A DNA stretch of 37,831 bases, taken from Haplomitrium mnioides (lineage: Eukaryota > Marchantiophyta > Haplomitriopsida > Calobryales). The translations under genes and the position numbers were made by a program. The stretch lies in assembly GCA_049999725.1 (NCBI GenBank), contig JBNGIS010020548.1, forward strand, positions 1 through 37,831, read 5' to 3'. The notes beneath the pieces are model-generated. The model saw nothing but the letters and a program-made list of their open reading frames with translations. It was not told the DNA's origin and made no database searches. Below are positions 20,290-33,117 of this stretch, in pieces (the stretch's first letter is position 1; every line of letters begins with the position of its first letter).

Positions 20290-22110
20290 GTCATGTCAGC
20301 CAATGATTTGAGGCACTAAGGAAAATTTGGCGAGTTTGAGAGCATCACCAAGGCATTACTCTGTTTTTTAGCGTGAAGACATTTTAGGAACATCGGAATA
20401 CCCAAGATAGGCAATCAGCAGAAGAGAATGTTCGACTGCTCATACATGAAGGCATTGGAATGAAGAAATCATAAGCAAGATGAGGGAAGAACAAGAGACT
20501 CTCCAAAGATATTTCAAAGGGACTCATAAGGAGGTTGGGGATGGAGCAATCTTGTGGGGAAAAGAATCAAGGCCAAGAGGCAAAGATCAAAGGAGCATCA
20601 ATGGAAACAACAATTTGACAACACAAGGGGAACTCATGGTGATGTGGAGCGCTACATCTTTTATTCTTGACTATCGAGTTTGTGCAGGGCTTGATAGAAA
20701 GAAGATAGAAAGGTGTTCTTAGTGCCATTGTAGTCGAAAGGGATGAGAAAAAATGCAGAATGCAATGACATTTAGATGGCAGCAACGGCACAAGGAGTCA
20801 AAGGATGGTATGATCTATTGGGTGCTAATGGGGTTGATCGAGGTCTTGCAGGTTTCATTCTTTCGAATTCATCTTTTTATCGGAGTATTGTCATTTCTAT
20901 TTGGTCTGGTCAAGGCTACAGAGTTTACTTGGAAAAGTTGTCCTTTTCCGATGAGGCACAATGGTCCAACTTCCCCTATGAAGGCGACGTTAGGCAGCGC
21001 TCTATCGAAAGAAGAGGTATCGTTGATGATCTTGTGCGAGGGGAACAATGAGGAATAGAGAGCATTTTCTAGTGACACTTCAATTGAAGCAAGTGTACTT
21101 GCGCAAGAGGGGTATCAAAAGTGGAGGTGGAATGGAGGGCGCCAAGAACTCATGAGCATGAGGCTCCAGAGGCTCGGGCTATCTAGGTGTACTTTTTCTT
21201 GAACGTAGACTAGCATTGAGAGGTGAATCGATACTTGAAGGAGAAGAGAGTATGTTCAGGTTGGAAATTGTGAGAGGTAGCCAGTAGGGGCCCTAGGGTC
21301 ATCTTAGTTCATTATTGCATAAGGGAGTGAGCCCCAGTAGCACTAGGGGGATGCTGCTAGTAAGTATTTCAAATGGGGCCGAATGCAAGGGGTGGCTGCG
21401 TTAGTACCCACGCACTGTGGAGAAGATCCAGTCGAGGTCTTAGGTGGAGTGGGTTTCAGTAGTCAATAGAACTATCTTCAAGGGGTGGAAGTTAAATAGA
21501 CCTTTCTGAGCTTGTGGAAGTAAAAGCAAGAACTTCTTACGATTGAGGTGTATAAACTCTCGGAGTGAGTGTGTGAGTGGGAGGGCCGAAACGCGAAGTG
21601 TTGTGGGAGCGATGCTGGTGGTATCGGGTGTTGCTGGTTGATGGCACTCTCTACTTTTGTTGTAAGAATAGTGTAGATATGTTTATTAATGATGTTGTAA
21701 AATAGGTGTAAATGCACTTAGAAACTCTGCACATCAGTAGGAGAGTACAATGAGGCGGTAGCAAGTGTGTTGGAGTAGCTAGTCATTGTATATTTTCTGT
21801 GCAAGAGTCCACATTGAGTTCTTAAAGGTAGTCTTGTAATTAATTCCCCCTTTGAGGTAGTGTATATATGAAGATTTGAAAGCAGATCCCAAACAAGAAT
21901 GGTTGGCTGCTAGTAAGCAAATATGAGTGGAGTTGGTTTCGGCTTGGGGTTGTAGTTTAAAAAGAAGTGTCGAGCTCTGGTCCTTGGGGTTGGTGTCGAG
22001 TGAGTGCACCGCTTGGCGATACATAGCCATTAGTGCATAGAAGAGGTAAATCAGATTCTAGGGCCGTCTTATAAAAGACCTTATTAACTTTGTGTCACCA
22101 TTTTTCTTCG
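20290..22110 (+). repeat. Probable gypsy LTR
   Basis: Follows the integrase after a purine-rich AAAAAGGGAG tract at about 20283-20292 that could prime plus-strand synthesis. No protein is recognised. A TATA-like TGTATATATGAAG at about 21859 sits some 250 bp before the end, as expected of an LTR promoter. A PBS-like TGGCGCC follows at 22114. Exact ends are uncertain because the right edge does not show a clean CA. Confidence 0.45.
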
Positions 22111-22113
22111 AAT

Positions 22114-22130
22114 TGGCGCCTTCGTGAGCT
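22114..22130 (+). promoter_or_regulatory. Possible primer-binding site
   Basis: TGGCGCCTTCGTGAGC resembles the TGGCGCC primer sites of some plant Ty3/gypsy elements. Its position after the LTR-like stretch would mean a second, tandem element body begins here, with the tandem array as its leader. Weak on its own. Confidence 0.35.
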
Positions 22131-22157
22131 AGGGTCACTGAGAGGAGCATGACATGA

Positions 22158-25100
22158 TGGAGACAAGTAGTTGATCTAGAAACTTGGCAAGAAGACATGG
22201 ATTTTTGTACTTAGAAAGCTGAGCTAAAAACTTGACAAGTAGATATGGATTTTTGTGATCAAGAAGTTGACTCAAAAACTTGCTTGGGAGACATTGATTT
22301 TGTGAAAATGAGGGTTGACCATGAAACTTTGTACACAGATAGAGAGTGGACCCATAAACTTGGCAAGGAGACAAGAAGTCGACCTAGAAACTAGGCAAGG
22401 AGATAGGGAGTTGACTTGAAAACTTAGTAGGGAGACAAAGAGTTGATCTAGAAACTTGGCAATAAGACATGGATTTTTGTAATTAGGGAGATGAGCCAGA
22501 AACTTAGCAAGTAGACGTGGATTTTCGAGATTGAGAAGTTGACCCAAAAATTTGGCAAGGAGACATGAACTTAGCCAACAAACATGGATTTTTGTAATAA
22601 GGGAACTAAGTCAAGAACTTAAAAAAAAAGACATGGATTTGTGTGATCGAGAAGTAGACTTGGGAACTTGGCAAGGAGACATGAGGTTGATTCGAAAACT
22701 TAGAAGAGAGAAAAAGAGTTGACCGAAAAACTTGGCAGAGAGACAAGGAGTTGACTCAAAAACTAGACAAGGAGACAAGATGTTGACTTGGAAAATCGGC
22801 AAGGAGAGAGAGAGTTGACTGGGAATCTTGACAGGTAGAGAGAGAGTTGACCTATAAACTAGGCAAGGAGACAAAGACTTGACACAAAAAACTTTGCAAT
22901 GAGTCAAGGAGTTCACTCAAAAACTTGGTAGGGAGACAAGGAGTTGATATGAAAACTTGGCGGGGAGACAGTAAGTTCACTTGAAAACTTCTTGGGGAGA
23001 CAAGGAGTTCACTCATAGACTTGGCACAAAGACATGGATTTCTATAATTAGAGAGTTGAGTCAAAAACCTTGGAAGTAGACATGGATTTTTGTGATCAAG
23101 GAAAAGACTCGAAAACTTGGTAGGAAGAAACTAACTTTGAAGAGAGACATGGATTTTTGTAATTAAGGAAATGACCCGGAAACTAGGTAGTAAGAAAGGG
23201 AGTTGATCGGAAATTTGGTAAGGGAGTTGACCTAGGAACTTGGCAGCGAGACAAAGAGTTGACCCAAAAACTTGGCAATGAGACAAGGAGTCAACCCAAA
23301 TACTTGGCAAGGAGACAAGGAGTTGATATAGAGACTTGGTAAGAAGAGAAGAAGTTGACCAAGAAACTTTGCACGAAGATATGGATATTTGTAATTAGAG
23401 AATTGAGCCGAGAACTTGGCACATAGATATTTGTTTTCTATGATCAAAGTATTGACCCAAAAACTTGGCAAGGAGACAACGTGTTGACTAAGAAAATTTT
23501 GGAGGGGATAGGGAATTGATTGAGAAACTTGGCAAGAAGAGAAGGAGTTGTCCAACAAACTTAGGAGGGAGACAAGTAGTTGACTTTAAACTTGGCAAGG
23601 CGACATGGATTTTTGTGATTCGAGAGTGGAGTCAAGAACTTGACAAGTAGACATGGATTTTTGTGATCGAGGAACTGACTCGAAAACCTGGAAAGGAGAC
23701 ATGGATTTTTGTATGTAGGGAATTGACCTCGAAACTTGGCAAGGAGACAAGAAGTCAACTTGGAAACTTGGCGGGGAGACAAAGAGTTGACCCATTAACT
23801 TGGCAATGAGATATGTATTTTTGGTTTTAGAGACTTGAGCTGAAAACCTAGCTTGTAGACATGGACTTTTGTATTGGAGGAGTTGACCCAAAAACGTGTG
23901 AGAAAGACACCGAGCTCACCCGGAAACTTGGTAAGAAGACAAGAAATTGATCAAGAAACCTTACAAGAAAGTAGGGATTTGACTTGAAAACTTGGCATAG
24001 AGACATATAGTTGACCTAGAAACTTCGCAAAGAGACATAGGTTTTTGTAATAAGAGAGTTGATTTGAGAACTTGGCAATTAGACATTGATTTTTGTGATC
24101 AAAGAGTTGATCTAAAAACTTGGCAATGAGATGTGGATTTTTGTAATAAGAGAGTTGAGCCAAAAACTTGGCAAGTAGACATGGATTTTTGTGATTGACG
24201 AAATAACCAAAAAACTTGGCAAGGAGACAAGAACTTTGCAGTCAAACATGAATTTTTGTAATTGGAGAGCAAAGTCGAGAACTTGGCAAAACAAAGAGGA
24301 TTTTAATGATCGAGGAGTTGACTTGGGAACTTGGCAAGAAGATAGAGAGTTGATCCAAAAACTTGGAAGGAGACAAGGACTTGACCCCAAAAAACAGGTA
24401 GTGAAACAAGGAGTTGATGCTAAAACTTGGCAAAGAAAGAGGGAGTTGACCTAGATACTTGGCAAGAAGACAAAGTGTTGTCATGGAATCTTGGTAGATA
24501 GATATAGAGTTGATTAGAAACTAGGCAAACACACAAAGAGTTGACTCAAAAACTTGGAAGGGAGATAGGGAGTTCACTCAAAAACTTGAAAGGGAGATAG
24601 GGAGTTGACCCATAAAATGGGTAGAGAGACTTGGATTTGTGTGATAAGAGAGTTGAGCCAAGAACTTGGCAAGTAGTTATAGATTTCTTTGATCGAGGAA
24701 AAGACCCAAAAACTTGTTAGGAAGAGAGGAACTTAGTAGAGGACATGGATTTTTGTAGTTAGAAAATGATCTAGAAACTTGGAAGTGAGAAAGGGAGTCC
24801 ACCAAAAAGTTGGTAAGGAGAGACGGAGTTGAACCTGAAACTTGGTAGAGAGACAAGGAGTTGACCCAAAAATTGGCTAGTAGATAGGGAGTTGACCCAT
24901 GTACTTGGCAAGGACACAACGAGTTGACCCACAAACTGAGCACAAAGAGAAGAAATTGACCCAAAAACTTGTCACAAAGATATGGATTTTTGTATTTAGA
25001 GAATTGAGTCAAGAACTTGGCTCGTAGACATGGTTTTTTTGTGATCCAAGGGTTTACCCTAAAACATGGCAAGGAGAAAGAGAGTTGACTTGGAAACTTT

Positions 25101-26581
25101 TCAAGGAGACAAGGAATTGAGTGAGAAACTCGACAAAGAGACATGGAGTTGTTCAGAAAACTTAGAAGGGAGACAGGTAGTTGACCTAGAAACTTGGCAA
25201 CGAGATATGAATTTTTGCATTTAGAGAGTTGAGCCGAGAACTTGACAAGTAGACATGGATTTTTGTGATTGAGGAGTTGATTGGAAAACTTGGTAGAGAG
25301 ACATGGACTTTTGTAAATAAAAAGTTGACTAGGAAACTTGGTGCAGAGAGAGTGGACCTAAAAACTTGGAAAGGAGACAAGAAGTCAACCTAGAAACTAG
25401 ACAAGGAGAGAGGGAGTTGACCTGGAAACTTGTTATGAAGAGAAAGAGTTGACCTAGAAACTTGGCAATGAGACATGGATTTTTGTAAGTCAAGACTTGA
25501 GCCAAGAACTTGAGCAAGGAAACATGGAATTTTGTGATTGAAGAGTTTACCAATAACCCTTTCACGGAGATAGGGAGCTCACTCAGAAACTTGGCAGGGA
25601 GACAACGAGGTTATTAAGATACCTTGCTAGGAGGTAGGGAGTTGACTCAAAAACTTGGTAGAAAGAGAGGTAGTTGACCAAAAAACTTAGCAAACAGACA
25701 TGCTTTTTTGTAATTAGAGAGTTGAGCCAAGAAATTAACAAGTAGACATGGATTTTTGTGATCAAAGAGTTGACCTAAAAACTTGGCAATAAGACAAAGA
25801 CTTTTATAATAAGGGAGTTGAGCGAGAAACTTGGCAAGTAGACATTGACTTTTGTGATCGAGTAGTTGACTCAAAAACTTGGCAAGAAGAAAGGAAGTTG
25901 GCAAAGAGACATGGATTACTTTAATAAGAGAGCTCAGTCGAGAACTTGGCAAGTAGACATGGATTTTTCTAATCAGGAAGTTGAGTCAGAAACTTGGGAG
26001 GGAGACATTGAGTTGAGCTGGAATCTTGGCAATGAGATAGAGAGTTGATCCAAAAACTTGGCAAAGAGACACAAAGTTGACCCAAAAACTTGGCAAGGAG
26101 ACAAGAAGTTGACCCGGAAACTTGGCACATAGACATGAAAACTTAGCAATGAGACAAGGAATTGACTCCAAAACTTGGTAGGAAGATAGGGTATTGGCTC
26201 ATAAACTTGGTAGGGAGACAAAGAGTTGACCTAGATACTTGTGTGAGAGACATAAACTTGGAAGAGAGACATTTGTTTTTTGTAGTTAGAGAGTTGAGTC
26301 GAAAACCATGCAACTAGGTATAGATTTTTGTCATGAGGGAGTTGAGCTGGAAACTTGGTAGGGAGAGTGGGAGTTGACACAGAAACTTGGTAGATAAATA
26401 GGGAGTTGACCAAAAACTTGGCAAGCAAAGAGGGAGTTGATCTGAAAACTTGGTAGTGAGACAACGAGTTTACTTGAAAACTTATTAGGGAGATAGAGAG
26501 TTGAACTTGAAATAAGACAAGGAGATAGAGAGTTTACCCAAATACTTGGAAAGAAGATAAGCAATTGACCCAAAAACTTGG
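22158..26581. repeat. 32/48-bp tandem array
   Basis: More than 4 kb of degenerate tandem units in two lengths. The 32-bp unit starts ACTTGGCAAGGAGACAAGG and ends AGTTGACCCAAAA. The 48-bp unit has the same ends with 16 extra bases (ATTTTTGTGATCGAGG) in the middle. The 48-bp units come as two subtypes, GTAATTAGAG and GTGATCGAGG, that often alternate to make a 96-bp higher-order unit. The number of units is of the order of a hundred. Long minus-strand frames (repeats of LAKFLGQL and SLPSF) are by-products of the repeat. The array is cut by E2 at 26581 and resumes at 33118. Confidence 0.9.
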
Positions 26582-26615
26582 AACATCTGCTACTTTGAAC
26601 CAAGAACAGACTACT
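26582..26615 (+). repeat. Terminal inverted repeat, left end of E2
   Basis: Starts AACATCT, then GCTACTTTGAACCAAGAA, then CAGACTACT; the core is identical to that of E1 and E3. Confidence 0.85.
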
Positions 26616-26662
26616 CAAAACATGAAATGTTTTTATTTAAAAAAAGAATAACGATTTTATGC

Positions 26663-26762
26663 NNNNNNNNNNNNNNNNNNNNNNNNNNNNNNNNNNNNNN
26701 NNNNNNNNNNNNNNNNNNNNNNNNNNNNNNNNNNNNNNNNNNNNNNNNNNNNNNNNNNNNNN
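26663..26762. other. Assembly gap (100 N)
   Basis: Lies 81 bp inside the left end of E2. Confidence 0.99.
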
Positions 26763-26969
26763 AACAAGTTCGTTTGATAGAAATGAAGTATTTGTATGCA
26801 AAATTTAATGAAATCCTTTGTTTTTGTGAAAATATTGAGAGCATCGAATTCAATGAAAAGATTGAAAATTATGTCTTTTTTATATGAACTTGCAACATAG
26901 TTGGAGAATATTCCAACACTTTAAAATTCCAACAATTTTTAGAATTAATTCATTTTCAAATTAAAATTG

Positions 26970-27560
26970 TAGTTCAAAGTCCATATGCACATATGCTTTA
27001 ATAGTTCATGCAACATGAGCTTTAGCAGTCCATCCCCGCATGGGCTTCACTAGTCCATTTGTGCATGGGCTTCAACAATCCATACGCGCATAAGCTTCAG
27101 TAGTCCATGCTCGCATGGGCTTCAGTAGTCCATGTGCGCATAAGCTTCAGCAATCCATGCCCGCATAGAATTAAACAGCCCATGCGCACATAGGCTTCAA
27201 CAGTCCATGCGCGCATAGGCTTCAACAGTCCATGCGCGTATAGGCTTCAGCAGTCAATGCGCGCATAGGCTTCAATAGTCCATGCTCACATAGGCTTCAG
27301 CAGTCCATGCTCATATGGGCTTCAACTATCCATGCATGCATAGGCTTCAGTAGTCCATGCGCGCATAGGCTATAGGAACATGGGCTTCAAAACCTTACAT
27401 ACACATAGGCTCTAGTAGTTTATGTGTGCATCGGCTTCAACAGTCCATGTGCGCATGGGGTTATGAGTTCTGATTTGGAGTCCATACGTGCATAGAGTTC
27501 AGTAGTACAAACACACAAGAGGCTACGAGTTTTGCTTCGGAATTTCTACACGCACAAGCT
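26970..27560 (+). repeat. 25-bp palindromic-core minisatellite (E2 left)
   Basis: About 20 units of the type CAGTCCATGCGCGCATAGG followed by CTTCAA. The period is 25 bp in the best-kept part (27180-27340) and looser toward 27560, where spacers such as GAGTTTTGCTTTGGAAT appear. Confidence 0.85.
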
Positions 27561-28051
27561 TCATTAGTCTAAGCGTGTGAAGGATTTTGAGTTTTGCTTT
27601 GGAATCTAAGCACTTAGAGGGTTCTAACTTCCTCTTTGGAGGTACTATTAGTTTATTTTTCAATAGTTCAAGCAAGAAATTGTTTTAAGAGAAAAATCAT
27701 TTTCCAATACAAATTGATTGCAAATGTTCCATTTCAAAAGCTAATTTGATTTAAGGCAAAGCTTGCAAATGAGACATTGTAGCTATGTTGACAAGACAAG
27801 CTAAAAGAGCTGTTGTAAAACCCAAATCTACACAAATCAAAAAGTACAAAGGGTGTGCTTTAAAACTCTTAGAGAACCAATTTATTAGTAGATATTGGTT
27901 GAATTAAAACATAGCCATTAAGATGCAAGGAGCATATACTAAGGCTCTTTTTCATAAATATAAATGTACATATTTAGCTTAGTAGTTATGTGTAAGGCCT
28001 GCATTGTCAAGGCTTAGCTTTCCTTCTTCCTTGCTTACTCTTTTATCATAA

Positions 28052-28552
28052 GGACTCAGATTGAAACCAGATTACATTCAAAGGTCCAGGGGCAGCGAGG
28101 TGAGCGCATTATTCATGCTCAACAATTATCCGGCAGCTGCAGGCAATGAGGAATACGAACTGCCAAGCCACATTGATCCCAAAACCCTTACGTTCCTCAC
28201 TCAAGATCAGGTGGGTGGACTGGAAGCATTTCACGATGGCAAGTGGGTTCCTGTGAGGTGTATACCAAATGCATTGACAGTGAATGTCTCTGATCATTTG
28301 CAAGTGTTAAGCAATGGAAAGTACAAGAGCGTTGTGCACAAGATGGTGATCAATCCCCAACACACGCTCACATCTATTGGGGTGTTTGTTACACCTGCAC
28401 AGACCGCCACCTTGTAGGTTGCAACTGAGATTGTTTCAAAACAGAGACCTGCTATTTATTGTCCGATGAAGTTTGTTGATTATCTCAAGGAATATTACAA
28501 GGATGGACAAGATCAAACTGTTGTGTTCCAGTCTTGCCTCCTAAGACTTTGA
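28052..28552 (+). pseudogene. 2-oxoglutarate/Fe(II) dioxygenase, C-terminal exon fragment
   Basis: One frame encodes the end of a plant 2-oxoglutarate-dependent dioxygenase (2OG-FeII_Oxy family, DMR6/flavonoid-oxygenase-like in overall pattern). LKPDYIQRSRGSEVS is followed by HID (iron ligands His 28169-28171 and Asp 28175-28177), LTFLTQDQVGGLEAFHDGKW, then LQVLSNGKYKSVVHKMVINP with the third ligand His at 28337-28339. The Arg of the RxS motif that binds 2-oxoglutarate is Leu here (codon 28367-28369, a one-base change from Arg). A TAG at 28415-28417 interrupts the end, after which the same frame still reads RPAIYCPMKFVDYLKEYYKD to a TGA at 28550. The 5' part of the gene is absent. It lies inside E2, so it is best read as a captured host fragment, inactive. 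Confidence 0.9.
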
Positions 28553-28559
28553 GCCGAGT

Positions 28560-31500
28560 CTACGTGTAGATACAATTTCCCTAACAACATGCATATATAT
28601 GGTTGACACCAACATTGAATTCAACTGTAGAATGGTCGCAATTATAGCAGAGGCAAGAACTAAATGTATACACACAATGAGCATAGTAGACAATCTCCAT
28701 GCCTAGCTTCGTTTTTGGTACAATGACGAGTAGAATTGTGGAGCAATAATTCCAAAAATGTGTCATCTGTAGAGCAAAGAGAGCAAAGTATGAATGAGTT
28801 AGTTCTGGTGACATCTTGTACAAAAATGTAGCTGTAGCTGAGATGGAGTTTGGTTGATGAAAATGTGGTATAGCATTGTCAGTGGAGATTGAAGATGACA
28901 ATGATGAAGAAAGTGTGGAGTACGGGAGCTTGATGGCTTGCTCTATTTTTAGAAAAATTGTAGAGGCTGCAAGATCTTGTGAAGAGAAGAAGAGCAAGGC
29001 ATGAATGATTTAATACAAGACTCTATATTGAAACGACTCTTCTATCCTTTCTATCTCAACAAAGTAGTTAAAAAGATGATGCTCCATAGACAACACATAT
29101 CATAACAAGACTACTATAGATGACTCTGATCAACAAAGATGAATTCTCAAAAAAATATATAAATTCCAAGACATTTACATCGATATATGAACCTTATTTT
29201 ATTCAATGGTATACTGCTCTTCAGCAAGCAAGGTAAGCTAGCTCATTTTTCCTAAATTTGGTTTGTAAATAGCCTCGAAGATGAACCTAGAGCATGTCCA
29301 ACAGGTAGCAAAGATGAAGACTTAATTAAAGACGATATGATACCAAATGATTGTAAAAATGAACTAGATGATATTCAAAACAATTGCAAAAGACATAAGC
29401 ACCGTAGATAAAGAATCTTTGTGACTCACAAATCCATTTCCTACCAATAGCAGAATCGAGGTGTAAGATGGTGCATGCTTCTGACATGTCGTTTATTTAG
29501 TTAGACTCAGTGAGAGTGAGGGTCACAACCATTGTGTTGATGCCTAATTCAATGCCAAGAGTAAGAAATTGCAGGTTAATTTGAGAGCTTTCATGACACT
29601 GGTCTATTGTTGTCACAAACTGCGTGAGAGCACAAGAGAAGTTGCACCTAGTAAGCTACAAACCAGACGCTTCAAGATTTTCTCAACGATAGAGAAAATC
29701 TACATGAGAAAAGAAAAGCAATGCACATCAACACATTTCATCAAAATTTCAACCGCTTTCTCAGCCTGAGGAGCTTCGTCAGAGAACCAAGCAAATCTTC
29801 TCACTTTTTTACATTCATAAGTTTGCTTCATTATCTAAGCATCAAGTAGGACAAACACTACGAACAAACAAAAAATAGTGGCAGCAAGATCTCTCTAATT
29901 TTCTCATCAAAAAAGTGTTAAAAGAAGCCCAAAGATTTGTTGCTTATATTGTGAACAAATGCAGCAAAGCAAGGAATACAAAATCGATGCAATGTTGAAA
30001 AATTCCATGTGCGTGAACTCTAGAGAGCCCATGTGCGCATGGGCTCTCGAAGACCTAATTCCAAATCCCATGCGCGCATAGGCTTCCAGTTTATTGGGAA
30101 GACTATGCGCGTATGGGATCACCTTCTGTGGAAAACGTTGCTACAGGTTTAAGGCACGAGAGATTGGGCGTTTTTGGAGTAATACATTGATGTGTTTTCA
30201 AAGGCTGCATACTGCAAGAGGACGAAAAAGATCCTCCGTGACTAGTGCTTTTCTAAGATTTGTGTATTCTCCGACCTCTCTTTCGACAACCTTTGTTCTC
30301 GCCTACGACATGTGCTTCTCTCTTGTAGCTGCAAGCTTCATTTCTATCATTTCGATCTAGTTTGCAGGACCTCAATCATTTTTGGTTTACAAGACTTCCT
30401 CGAGGTCTACTAAGAGCTTTGATATGTTGGAAAGGCTTGGATTTGCTCTTAAAGCTTTGATTTACTTGCAAGACTTGGGCCGGATCTATAGTTTTCTTTG
30501 AGAACTTTGCGTCAACTCTAGGGCGTCTCTATCCTCTCAATGGATTTTAATTTACTATTGCTCTTTCTGAAGCTTATTACAGATCAACTTGGTTGACGAA
30601 CAACACCCTTTGCTTTCACCTAATTCCTTCGAACTTCCAGCATACTTTAAACGGCAAAAAATAAAATTTCTTGGGGATTCAGACCATGCGATAATTTGGT
30701 TGTAGACATTTTTCGGGGCTAGACATCTTTGGGCATTACAGCAAGTTTTGGGTCTTAGTGATCATCAGCCCAATGGATCATGTCCCAAACATATTTTGAG
30801 AAGAAGCAATTTCAGCTGAGTTTTAATCGGCTCCAATTCATTCCGCCCATTCTTTGGCTGGCGCATTTTTCAGGTGCAGTTGTTTTCCCATTTCTTGCTT
30901 GCGTAGTCAAACAATTAATGAAGCATAGCATTGGTGGTAAACAAGAATGTGACGAAAGTGGTTAGGATGGAGGAGGTTTCTTCATTTCAAAAATGAGTTG
31001 TTAGAGGTTGTCTTGAAGAGATATGTTTGGTAGCTCTAGAGTATTCTTCGGTTAAGAGGTTGATTAGTATAGGGTAGGGAAGCTAGTTTATTATTTTGTC
31101 AATAGGTGCTTGAATGGACAGAGTAGAGTTGGGTGGAATTTATGACTACATGGCATGGATACACATGGTGTGTTGAGCAATGTGGCATCTTCCATGACTT
31201 GTTGCCAAGACCCCAAAGGCTAGCTTTATTCTTTCAGCTTTGTTATAAGTTGCTCTGTTGCATATTTGTAAGCCTTCAACAAACTATGTATCTCAATTGA
31301 GACAAGAAGTCGATTTGCGATATGACTAGCCGCGAAGAAAGTCTTTGTGCAGATCTCTTTTAGAACAAAGTAACAAAAGGGAATCCCCCACCTTTGCTGA
31401 TTAATGCACAATACTACAACATAAGAAGAACTTTTCTAGTGCAGATTTTATTGAGGGAAACAGGTGGCGAGAGGAAAGGTTGCGCTCGTGCTAGTTGTTA

Positions 31501-31740
31501 CTAAGAAGGAAGCACCCCTAAAATAAAGGTATGATTATTAAATTAAATGTTAACTAGAATGACTATGTGTTTCAAGTTAGCTAATGTAAAGTTAATCCAA
31601 TTTCAATAATAGTTTGCATTCAACACATGAGGTTCACGACATTTGTAACTAACTTTAATAGTAATTTGCAATCAACACATGAGATTGAAGACATTTGTAA
31701 CATTTACATGAACTTAGATTAGTTGACTTCTTAAAACTAA
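28560..31740. other. E2 interior without recognised genes
   Basis: Contains open stretches on both strands (for example 28581-28997 minus and 30780-30965 plus) that match no family I know. A short cluster of palindromic repeats lies at 29998-30120 (GCCCATGTGCGCATGGGCT, CCCATGCGCGCATAGG). The codon-poor, stop-rich translation suggests untranslated or further captured and decayed DNA. Confidence 0.5.
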
Positions 31741-31749
31741 TGGATGTCT

Positions 31750-32760
31750 TTAGTTGCCCCTACGAGTATAGGCTTTACAGCTCAGGTTCAAAGTCCATCC
31801 GTGCAAGAGCTTCAACATTCTTGCGTGTATGGGCTTTAGAGCTCATATTTGGAGCTCATTTGCGTATATGCTTCAATAATCCATATGCACACATGCATCA
31901 ACAATCCATACTTGCATAGGCCTCAACAGTCTATGTGCACATAGGCTTCAGATTTTTCGTTAAGTGTCCCTCTTGGCATTGGTTTCAACATTCCCTAAGC
32001 ACATAAGCTACAACATTCTATGTGCGCATAGACTTTAGAGTTTCTTTTTGGAGTCCTTGTGAGCATAGACTTTAGCATTCCATGTACGCATAGGCTTTAG
32101 CAGTCCATGCGCACATAGGCTTTAGAGTTTATGTTCAAAGTTTATACACACAAGGGCTTCAACTTTCCCTTCACAAATAGGCTTTAGAGTTCATGTTCGA
32201 AGTCCATTTGCACATGGGATTCAACAGTCCATATGCGTATAGGCTTCAATAGTCCATGCGCGCATAGGCTTTAGAGTTCTTGTTTGGAGTCCTTGCAAGC
32301 ATGGGCTTCAACATTCCATGTGCATATAGGTTTTAGCATTCCAAGCACATCTAGGCTTTATAGTTTGTGTTTGGAGTTCTTACATGTAAGGGCTTTAACA
32401 TTCCATGTGTGCATGAGCTTCAGCATTCCATGTACACATGGGATTTAGCATTCTATGCGTGCATAGACTTTATGGTTTATTTTCAGAGTCCATGCTTGCA
32501 TGGGCTCTTCATTCCATACGTGCATGAGCTTTAGTATTCTATGTATGTATAGGCTCTATCATTCTATGCTCGTATAGGCTTAAGAGTTAATGCTAGGATT
32601 CTAGTTGAAAGTCCATGTGTGCATAACTTCATTGCTCTTGTTTAGAGTCTAAGCACGCACAAGATTAAGGATTCTTGTTTGGAGTCTACGCATGCATAGG
32701 CTTTACGGTTCTGGTTTGGAGTCTATGCTTGCATAGACTTTGTTGGCTATGATGCTCAAA
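31750..32760 (+). repeat. Palindromic-core minisatellite (E2 right)
   Basis: Degenerate units with cores such as CCATGCGCGCATAGGCTTT, alternating with a spacer like GAGTTCTTGTTTGGAGTC, so the spacing alternates between about 25 and 50 bp. The last 250 bp are homologous to 33508-33735 on the opposite strand. Confidence 0.85.
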
Positions 32761-32991
32761 GTCAAGTTCAAAGTCCTTACCCGACTGGACATTTACGTTT
32801 TCTTGTATTTTTATTTTCCACCAAAAGATATATGTTTTATTTCATTTTTTATGAATTTAGTTTATTCACAATAGTGTCAAGTTTTTATTAAATATTCGAA
32901 TAGCCAAAATTTTTCTTTTTCAAGTTTTTTTCTATAAAAAAATATTTGAAATATAATCTCAATGTAAAATATGCATTTTGTTTATAAAAAA

Positions 32992-33091
32992 NNNNNNNNN
33001 NNNNNNNNNNNNNNNNNNNNNNNNNNNNNNNNNNNNNNNNNNNNNNNNNNNNNNNNNNNNNNNNNNNNNNNNNNNNNNNNNNNNNNNNNNN
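32992..33091. other. Assembly gap (100 N)
   Basis: Ends exactly at the right terminal repeat of E2. Confidence 0.99.
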
Positions 33092-33117
33092 GTTCCTGGT
33101 TCAAAAAAGCGGCTGTT
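33092..33117 (-). repeat. Terminal inverted repeat, right end of E2 (partly in gap)
   Basis: GTTCCTGGTTCAAAAAAGC then GGCTGTT, a slightly worn copy of the family end. The TTGG duplication follows at 33118-33121. Confidence 0.8.

Larger units (their letters stand above)
26582..33117 (+). mobile_element. E2: 6.5-kb non-autonomous TIR element with a captured dioxygenase fragment
   Basis: Starts with the TIR at 26582-26615 and ends with the TIR at 33092-33117, flanked by the 4-bp duplication TTGG (26578-26581 and 33118-33121). Removing it restores the phase of the tandem array. It carries no transposase or methyltransferase sequence that I can see, so it would need enzymes from a relative. Contents: palindromic repeats near both ends, a dioxygenase fragment (28052-28552) and about 3 kb of unassigned DNA. 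Its right subterminal region is homologous, inverted, to the left one of E3. Two assembly gaps lie inside. Confidence 0.8.

Noticed and set aside
20753-21058. Overlapping frames of 101 and 91 codons after the integrase
   Set aside because: They lie in the LTR-like region, show no family resemblance and overlap each other in different frames.
22158-26581. CRISPR-like array or a family of repeat proteins (long minus-strand frames with LAKFLGQL and SLPSF)
   Set aside because: The repeats are degenerate, head-to-tail and without unique spacers. Unit lengths of 32 bp break the frame, and the frames follow simply from repeat composition.
28581-28997. A 138-codon minus-strand gene next to the dioxygenase fragment
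   Set aside because: No recognisable motif, low-complexity Ser/Tyr-rich start, and it overlaps what may be captured 3' flanking DNA. Cannot be supported from sequence alone.
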